A stretch of DNA of 64,000 nucleotides from contig ML991869.1 in assembly GCA_010094025.1 (NCBI GenBank), forward strand, positions 1 to 64,000, read 5' to 3'. Under the pieces are notes generated by a model, which had not been told where the DNA came from, made no database searches, and worked only from the letters and a program-made list of their open reading frames with translations. Below are positions 56,400-64,000 of the stretch, in pieces. The first letter of the stretch is position 1; each line of letters opens with the position of its first letter. Source of the DNA: Viridothelium virens (lineage: Eukaryota; Ascomycota; Dothideomycetes; Trypetheliales; Trypetheliaceae). The translations under genes were made by a program, and so were the position numbers.

Positions 56400-57306
56400 A
56401 GATGGGTATAGGTACCTAAAAAACTGGATCTCCTAGTCCACTATGCGCTGAATCGCGACAAGCCGTTCGGTAACTCTAGTGTCACACTGTTCCCGTGTCC
56501 CTGGAAAGCGCCAAGGCATGGCTGCCACGGACTCCAGTACAATGATGGTGATGATGATGCAGAGACGTACAAGACAGACGCACTTCTCCGAAGCCAGGAC
56601 GATCAAGGCAAGTCCATTCTCCCCACGAGCGTCAGTGAATCCAGACCAAGCATATGCGCGTAAGGAGCATGGTTGGTGTGGGAGCAAATCAGCGTTATGC
56701 CGCTCATTTGGGATGAGGTTCGCGATGGGACCGATGGGGAGGTTGGATGACAGTTGATGAATTGCCCCAATGGGACATGGCCGTGGAATTGCGTGATTAA
56801 CCTTGTCGTTCACGCACCACCGGCACGCGTACGTTCACCCACCACTCTTCAGGCCAATTGATAAGACAGTACTGCCAGAAGACGTGAGGATCGAGAAACT
56901 GACGCAAACCAATAGGTCAATTGAGGCAGCAATCGCGAACGAATGAGAGGACTCACGAAGTTATCTTAGGCGTTTTTTGCGTGTATATCCACGAGGTTAC
57001 TGTATGCAACTACTTCTGACAGCTTCTTTTACACGTCGAATCATAAGATACGCACGTTCTGAAAGCCCCTCATCATAGAAGTCTTTGCTCCAGAGCGGGG
57101 TTGATACGCCAAGCATGGTATATAGTAATTTCTCTCAACAAGTCGTCAAGATCTGCGCCGTGCTATCCGAACTCCAGATAGAGTATATAGGTCAAGCCCA
57201 TTCTCAGTGCTTGAATATAAACACAGTTTTGTAATTCCAATTTGAGACAGTGCAATCGGTGCAACTGGTTCGTTGCCGACTCAATTAATTGAGAAAGAAC
57301 GTCACG
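56400..57306. promoter_or_regulatory. Divergent promoter between permease and dioxygenase
   Basis: 907 bp between start codons with no supported gene. One GATAAG word lies near 56859, compatible with nutrient control, but single occurrences are expected by chance. Confidence 0.45.
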
Positions 57307-58739
57307 ATGGCCCCCGCACTTGTAGATACGCAGCCTCCACAGGACATCAAGCCTGCTCAGCCGGGCACCGTTGGGTATAAGGAGGCTTTTGCATACGGCG
57401 GACCGAAAGCATTCAAGAAAGATCAAGAGCTTCATGGAACTGCTACTCAGCCTCCTGCTAGCTTCCCAAAGTACCTTCCAACATGGACTGACAAGACGTA
57501 AGTATTCGCAAATTATCCTTGTCCATATGGTTTTAATCAAGCATCTCCAGTTATCCTCCCCTCGAGCCATTCGAGCATCACGATCATGGCAAAGATGCCG
57601 ACCCAACATTCCCCGATCTCTTCGGCGAAGGTGCTGAAGTCGACGACCTGACTGGCAACATCGGTGCTGAAGTCAATGGCGTCCAGCTTAGCAAACTCAA
57701 CGACAAAGGCAAAGACCAGCTCGCGCTCTTTGTTGCCCAGAAAAAAGTAGTTGGTATGCAGCCTCCGCTCTATCCCTCTCCATCCCTTCCTACGCTTCCG
57801 CTAACGCCCCCTCCCCGTCCACTAGCATTCCGCAACCAAGACCTTGCCAACCTCGACATCGCTGACGCCATCGAATTCGGCGGCTACTTCGGCCGCCACC
57901 ACATCCACCCCGCGTCGGGCGCCCCTGAAGGCCATCCGGAGGTGCATCTCGTGCATCGAGGCGCGGACGACACGACAGCGGCGAGCTACTTCAAGGACCG
58001 GACCAACAGCTCGACCTGGCACACCGACGTCAGCTACGAGCAGCAGCCGCCTGGGACCACCTTCCTGTACGTGCTGGATGGGCCGAAGGCGGGCGGCGAC
58101 ACGCTGTTTGCGAACATGGCGGAGGCGTATCGGCGGTTGAGCCCCGAGTTCCAGAAGCGGTTGCATGGGTTGCAGGCGGTGCATTCGGGTAAGTCTGGGA
58201 TTCCCTGAAGCCCTAGGTAATATTTGATCATGATGCTAATGGGGATGGGTGATTTAGCGGTTGAGCAGGCCAATGCAAGTCGGGACCGTGGTGGAGTTGT
58301 GCGGCGTGAGCCGGTGACCAATGTGCATCCGGTTGTGCGGACGCACCCGGCGACAGGCGAGAAGGCGATTTATGTGAACTCGCAATGTGAGTCTAGGTTT
58401 AGTATCCTTTAAGGGAACGAAGTTAACAAACATCTCAGTCACTCGCAAAATTGTCGGCTTCAAGAAAGAGGAGAGTGACATGCTCCTCAAATTCCTGTAT
58501 GACCATACCGCCTTAAGCCAGGACCTACAAGCCCGTGTTAGGTGGAAGCCAGGAACAGTCGTTGTCTGGGATGTAAGTGGAACTCCACTGTTATATCTAG
58601 TTGCGAACGTACTGACTTTTCGTAGAACCGTGTGACGTCGCACTCGGCAACTCTAGATTGGCAAGATGGCCAGCGCAGACACATTGCTCGCATCACGCCT
58701 CAGGCCGAGAGACCTTACGAGACTCCCTTTGAGGGTTGA
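57307..58739 (+). CDS. TauD/TfdA-type Fe(II)/2-oxoglutarate dioxygenase (sulfonate dioxygenase-like)
   Basis: Oxidises a substrate such as taurine or another sulfonate with 2-oxoglutarate, freeing sulfite; yeast Jlp1 is the known fungal example. Six exons: 57307-57497, 57551-57753, 57826-58188, 58258-58386, 58439-58572 and 58626-58739 (about 377 aa), all phases closing. Iron ligands are the HxD in STWHTDVSYEQQPPG and the distal His in NRVTSHSATLDW. The 2-oxoglutarate Arg is in RRHIARITPQ. The conserved FLYVLDGPKAGGDTLFANM follows the HxD. It has no signal peptide, so it is cytosolic. Its divergent neighbour is a DAL5-like permease, which supports an uptake-and-oxidation pair for sulfur scavenging. 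Confidence 0.9.
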
Positions 58740-60104
58740 ATCGTGCAGTAAAGACTGATGATCAAAGGGTAGAATGATATTAGATTGAAATTCAGGCACA
58801 TACCTTAATGCCACTCCTCCTATATATAGTAGATTGACATTCGATTCGGCCTACATGTATACATGCAAGCTTAACTCTTTAAATGAACTCCTCGTTTTTT
58901 ACACGTTGTCGAGCTAGGCTCGATCCGCAGTCTGCCTAAGAGCCTCTCCAGATCCTTACTCTATATTCTCGGTCCATCAACCGATCATGTTCCCCGCTTT
59001 CAGCCGATATCTTTCGGCAGAGGTGTTGGTGCCAACTCTTTTCGTACCCATCCGCTGGGTGTTCAGCCCACAGAACCCCAATTCAGCCCTCTGTAGCCTC
59101 GCCAGACTGGCTAGCCCAATCTCGACTTACACCCAGGAGAGTATTCAGAGGGCACAGTCGTTTGCGGAAGGGAGATAACGCTCAAGGCAGGAATGAGAGA
59201 AATCTCGAGGGAAGTATAGGATGCGACATCGTCAACGAGTTTCGAAGCAGGAGGTATGCTAGATCACTGTACGTAGATGAGCTGACTCGAGCAAGCAGTG
59301 TTCGGAAAGGACCACTTTCTTCCAATTCGCCAGGAGCCGAGCCGTTAGAGTAGGTTATTGATGAGTTTAACGTGAGTGACACAGAAGGAGAAAGGGAGGA
59401 GGTATCAGAAATGAAGGAGTTGAAATAGGCTTGCGCATTACTTTTTTCGTAGGTCCTTTTTCTGCGAAACGCTTCCCACAAGCGGCTCTTGTATCTAAAG
59501 CATTGCTTGGTTTAATGTGATTTTGGGGATGAGAGTCAACAGACTTAGCTTCCACTCGGACCTGTCCCTCAAAGTTTCCCCATTCTGCATGTTTGCAACG
59601 GCCTTATTCGGAAAGCGAATAAGGTGGAGAGAGGCCATTTTCGGCACCGAGTCAAATCGGAGGTAAACTCGTTCCATGGAGGTTAGAGTAGAGGTAGGGA
59701 GGGAAACGCAACACCGTGAGATCTGGCCCAAGACTGTCCGGGACTTTCTCGGCTCAGCCTACGCCACTCTATAGTACTCTACCACCAGCGGAGGAAAGTG
59801 TAACTCGCCAACCGACTTCGGTTCGATGGTATCACTGGATCATGTTTGTTAACTTCGAAATCTATTTGAAGGGTCTCGAGATCGCAATGAGGTCAAACAT
59901 GAGCCACCACCAATACCAGCATACCTTACAGTACTGATCCCAACACTTTCCATCGCACGCCCTGTGGGTTCTCTGTGTAGCATTGAGCGCCCAGCCACTT
60001 TGTATTTTCGGTCGAAAACAGAACAGCGTCACCAACAGCGATTCCTCTCAATGGCTTGGTACTACGGTCATTGATTACGGTCGATTGTCAACAGGAGACA
60101 GCCC
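58740..60104. other. Gap without a supported gene
   Basis: Short frames at 58987-59178 (plus) and 59731-59495 (minus) show no recognisable domain. The right end may hold the eroded upstream part of the HET-like remnant. No tRNA cloverleaf was noticed. Confidence 0.45.
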
Positions 60105-61235
60105 ATGTCGAAGAGGGCCGGCCATCCCGTGAGAAAAACTTGCAGGAGAATAATTCTTCCACATAAGCGGACTACTCCATGGCAGCCGGTCACAAAAAGA
60201 GTTGCCAATGACAAAGACAATACGATTACAGCAGATGACTTGTGCATGACGTGCAGTGCGATTGCTGTTGATAATTCTGACAATGGTCACAGTGCTGTTC
60301 AAGGTGGTTCTCATCACGAGACCTTCGCAGATATCGAGTTCGCTGCTCAAGCGGCTTGCCACACATGTGTTGCTGTCCTTGACAAGCTCACGCTCGATGG
60401 GCACGGCAATGCATCTCACATAAAGCTCGATGGACCTGCGACGACTTACGCTATCAGCAGCGACAACGTATTAGAACGGTTGAATTACACCATCCATGTC
60501 CGCAGTAATGCAGCTTTGATTCTGGTAATATTTTTGATGATACTCTTAGACTTGGACCACTCCATAAAACCAAGTGAGAGGCAGAGTCTTCGCAAACGAT
60601 TTTACAAGATCCAATATTGGTGGAGCAAACAGTACTTCAGCTGCATCTGTATTGACCCAAGCACTAAGCTGCATGGAAATATGTAGTGGCAACCATGCTG
60701 AGTGTACATTGAAAGCTCCTCTCTCGGCATGGAAGCCTGCTCGTCCAATGGATCTGACCGGGACGTAGCCACGACTACTGAATACCTCTCTTCATCACCT
60801 TCAAACTCTGTACGCGACACTGAGCCATTGCTGAGGATCAAGAACAGACTTTCTGAAGTTAACAGCCGCCAGTGCTAGCGCCCTTCAAATCGAAATCCCC
60901 TTCGCGTAACTTCCCCAAATCTCTCAAGATGCAATTGCAATTGCTAAGACCCTACACATACAGTTCCAGTGGATTGATAGCGTCTGTACCATCCAAGAGG
61001 GTCCAGATAGCACGTAGGACTGGAAAAAGCATGCCATGGCAACGAGGTCGATCTACGCGGATGGTATCCTAAACATTGTTGCTGATCGCGCCTCACAGGC
61101 CAGTGACGGTATTTTCACAAGCCGCAATTCGATCTAACAAGGGCATTTGTACGACGCTTGCACGGATGCCTCCACTGATGCGCTACCGACGCCGATTTCA
61201 GGTACCAGAAACCAATAGAAACGCAATAAAGCCCT
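60105..61235 (+). pseudogene. Decayed HET-domain (heterokaryon incompatibility) gene
   Basis: HET-domain proteins trigger cell death when genetically different hyphae fuse. The first part (60105-60686) is open and reads like the usual N-terminal region: CMTCSAIAVDNSD, HHETFADIEFAAQAACHTCV, KIQYWWSKQYFSCICID. Further on (about 60815-61130) the HET core is clear: YATLSHC, LQIEIPF, DAIAIAKTLHIQFQWIDSV, IYADGILNIVADRASQASDG. About five breaks interrupt it, several in a form that fits RIP, so it makes no full protein. The C-terminal part was not found; the minus-strand NB-ARC receptor ends immediately downstream at 61247. Confidence 0.75.
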
Positions 61236-61246
61236 ATTCATCTCAG

Positions 61247-64000
61247 TTACCAGAAAGAACAGCAAACCAACCTATCGTATGCGTCGTCCTCATCCTTTGC
61301 AGGAGTCTTAAACCAATTCACATCTGCTGAGACCTTCATTCGCAGCAAAGATGCACTAAGCAGATCAGTTTCCGCGGAATTTCGCTCCTCCTCGCTAATG
61401 GAACCTTTTTTCCTCAGCGTTAAGGCTCTTTGTCTGAGAATACGCGCAACATCCCCCTGATGATTATGATGCGCTGCAATAGCTAGCCCCTTGTCAAAAC
61501 ATTCCCTGGAAGACATGTGCCGTTAACAAGCCGCCCTTTATTGAATTGTGAATACCCCGAGACTTACATTGCTACGTCAAAGTGTCCGAGATGTGCTTCG
61601 GCCCGACCAAGCCTATAATTACTTGTTGCAAGACTAAGTTTGAGCGGGCTAAAATCTTTCATCGTTTCAATGTCATCCCTATATTTCTCCCGTGCTAAGC
61701 CCCAGTTTCCTCGAGCAGCAGCAACGTTACCTTCTGCGAGCAAGAGACTACGGTGAATGAGCATTATATTTCCCCCCCTTTTTTTTCTCTCTGCAACAAC
61801 ATTGACTCACCTTGCCATCAGGAATGACTTTTCATAGCCATGTTCGGTGTACAACCGTCTTGTCTTCTGGTAAAATTCCTCAGCTTCCGAAAGCTGTCCT
61901 TGGAAAAAGTAGACTCTTCCGATGGAAAGGTAGCTCAAGCCCAAATAATACGCCCCACTTGGACCAAGCTGTAATCTCTCCTGCTCCGCGAGCCGATACA
62001 GACTCAGTGCTTCGTCCCAGCGACACTCGGCAGCCATTGCATTCCCAAAATTGCTCTTTGCATTTGCCAGATGCACACTCAGGTCAGGCGTCGAGTCTGG
62101 CAAGTTTTCATAGATGGCCAGACATTTCTTGCAGGCTTCTTTACAGCCCGGATTGTTATTTAACTCGTGACAAAGGCATGCTCGAGTGTTGTAGAGCCTC
62201 CCACAAAGCATTGACTGCTTATCTTTGCAGGCTCTCTCGGCGACTTCCAACTGAATGAGGCACTCGTCGAAAGTTCCAATCTCGAATTGATACCACGAGG
62301 AGTCATGAAGCAGTTCAACAAAAGCTTCACATGATTGCAAAGGCTGTTTAGTTTCCTGGGAACTTTGCCACACTTTTGAGAGAGCTAATATGTGTGGCAG
62401 GTATAAACTTGCATCCTGGCCATGATCAACCAATGATTGACCTCTCAGAGTGGAGGGAAATCTATCGCGCACAAGCAACACAGTTGCCTCAAAGGCACTC
62501 TGAAAGCGCGGGCTTGAAAGTCCACTGGGACTATGTCTGAAAGCTTTCTGGACTAGTCGGTGTAAAGAGATTCGGTCTCCGTTGCGTTTAATGAGGGCAT
62601 TCTTCATGAGAAGATCAATCGCGTCCTCGAGACTGTCATTTGTCAGAAGCTCGTCGAAATTTCACGATACAGCATGGAAGGAGTGCTCACTCATCTTCAT
62701 CAACACAGAAACTTGTAAAACTAGTGACTACATTCTCGTCAGTCGGTTGAAAAAGCTCCACCGGAATATCGTCGGGACTAATCAATGACATTACTCCAAG
62801 CAACTGCGATGCATTCGAGTTCATTATGGCTTCGAAATGCATTTCCCATACGCTAGCTAAGCTATGTGAAGTCTCTGTTGCGGCATCGGTCTTGAGTACT
62901 TGTCTTGCTACTTTGTCCTGCTTGTTCAGAAATTGACGTAGCGTGTAGTGGCGGAACCCGATATATGCTGAGTAAAGCTCAATACCAAGTGGTAACCCAC
63001 CCAGTTCATGCAAAATCTCCTTGGCCTCTTCTGGCTCATCATCGAGCTGTGCTTCCGCATCGAAGGACGATCTCAGGCTTCTGAAAAGTTGCATTCCATC
63101 GGTCCAGGCCAGAGGACCCAATTCAAGTCGAAGTGTGCGACCAAATCTACGGGAAGCAACATTTTCATAACGTGTGGTAATAACGATCGAGCCATTAGAG
63201 GAAGGCAAGAATCCACTCAGTAAAGAGATATCTTCGACATTGTCATACACGAGAAGCCACCGCTTAGCTACAACGATCTGAGCAAAAAGCGATGTGAATC
63301 GTTCGAATTCATCAAGACGCACCTGATTTAGCCAACCAGTTCTTAAACAGTACAATGTTATTATCGATGTCGAAATTAGGCCCGGCCTGAGCCAGTTCCA
63401 GCCGTAAAGCCATCCGGGAGAAAGAGTCTCGAATGTCAGGACTAGTCTGAGCTTTGATCCAGAAGATAGCATCATAGCGAGTGCTGTCTTGGCTATTGGT
63501 TGCATATGTTAAGGCCAGAGATGACTTTCCAACACCTCCCAGTCCACAAATAATGTACGATGAAAGATCATTGTTGCACAGCTCCGGATCCAGAAATTCG
63601 TCCATCTGTAGCAGAGTTCTTTCGCGACCGACAAAATATTTGTTTCTTGGAGGCATCTCGAAGCAAGGAAGGGCAGCACCATTGTCATCGGAGGTTGTGA
63701 ATAGTGATGCTGCGCTAAACCTCTCGTCTGACGGAAGTTTCCCAACTGAAGCCAGTTTGTGAACATGTTCAACGGCGCTGTTGATCTCCTTCAAGGCTTC
63801 TTCGAATTTAGCGTTAAGTTTAGGCCATGTGTCAAGGAGGAACCGTTCTAGCTCTCGCCCAGTCATTAGGTACTATGTAAATGGTCCTATGTTCTGATCA
63901 ATTCCACTTACCAGCAGAAGACTTTCTGAGATATCGCATTGCTTGCGTCCAAAAATTGATGAGTGCCACAAACATATCGACAAGGGAATGTTGGAGTTCT
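61247..64000 (-). CDS. NB-ARC-TPR receptor (receptor 3), 5' end outside the window
   Basis: STAND-type sensor with nucleotide-binding and TPR modules, again an NLR architecture of fungi. Minus-strand exons as I read them: 64000-63912 (incomplete), 63872-63323, 63267-62691, 62632-61811, 61747-61568 and 61505-61247. The first visible residues (LVDMFVALINFWTQAMRYLR) look like the end of a helical N-terminal domain. NB-ARC motifs: VGRERTL, P-loop CGLGGVGKSSLAL, kinase-2 RWLLVYDNVED, GSIVITTR and GGLPLGIEL. A winged-helix-like part (LMKNALIKRNGDRISLHRLV) leads into TPR-type helices (DEALSLYRLAEQERLQLG, LSEAEEFYQKTRRLYTEHGY). The 55-nt intron 63322-63268 is needed to pass from KNWLAKS to AKRWLLVYDN in one frame. 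The protein ends at DRLVCCSFW. Confidence 0.82.

Noticed and set aside
63268-63322. Frame break in the NB-ARC domain of receptor 3
   Set aside because: A 55-nt GT...AG intron restores the frame and joins KNWLAKS to AKRWLLVYDN, so no break is needed.

Overview
The window reads as nuclear DNA of a filamentous ascomycete (Pezizomycotina). Genes carry several short introns of about 50-70 nt with GT...AG ends, encode fungal families (TOM1-type HECT ligase, highly reducing polyketide synthase, NACHT/NB-ARC receptors with ankyrin or TPR repeats, HET domain), and one stretch shows the C-to-T/G-to-A decay expected of repeat-induced point mutation (RIP). I cannot name the genus. All exon joins are my own reading of splice sites and reading phase.

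Layout. 1-18.7 kb is conserved housekeeping DNA: a bifunctional 6-phosphofructo-2-kinase/fructose-2,6-bisphosphatase (1837-3441), a weak hypothetical ORF, and a very large HECT E3 ubiquitin ligase of the TOM1/HUWE1 type (5833-18679, six exons, about 4134 aa). 19.2-35.1 kb is a candidate secondary-metabolite cluster: MFS exporter (minus), family-1 glycosyltransferase with a C-terminal membrane anchor (plus), FSH/LovG-type serine hydrolase (minus), highly reducing PKS KS-AT-DH-MT-ER-KR-ACP (25561-33856, plus) and a carboxymuconolactone-decarboxylase-like protein (plus). Two divergent promoters (21243-22099 and 24600-25560) serve four of the five genes. A simple model is a methylated reduced polyketide chain, off-loaded by the hydrolase, glycosylated and exported; the product is unknown. 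The KS part of the PKS shows about one reading-frame break.

36.5-40.8 kb returns to conserved genes: a secreted S10 serine carboxypeptidase and V-ATPase subunit B (eight exons, including one of 20 nt).

41-64 kb is an allorecognition/immunity-like region mixed with a small metabolic pair. It holds three NOD-like receptors: PNP-NACHT-ankyrin (48022-41303, minus), SesA-NACHT-ankyrin (49227-53531, plus, divergent from the first) and NB-ARC-TPR (64000-61247, minus, running off the window), plus a decayed HET-domain gene (about 60105-61235). The first receptor has a 3056-nt intron holding an AT-rich, RIP-decayed block with a 1856-bp Fot1/pogo-type DNA transposon (45501-47356) that has perfect 44-bp terminal inverted repeats. 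The block is bounded by a 187-bp direct duplication of the original intron and its acceptor edge, and the outer splice sites remain in phase. Between receptors 2 and 3 lie a DAL5-like permease (54579-56399, minus) and a TauD-type dioxygenase (57307-58739, plus) that diverge from a shared promoter, suggesting sulfonate uptake and use.

I saw no tRNA, rRNA or CRISPR array.
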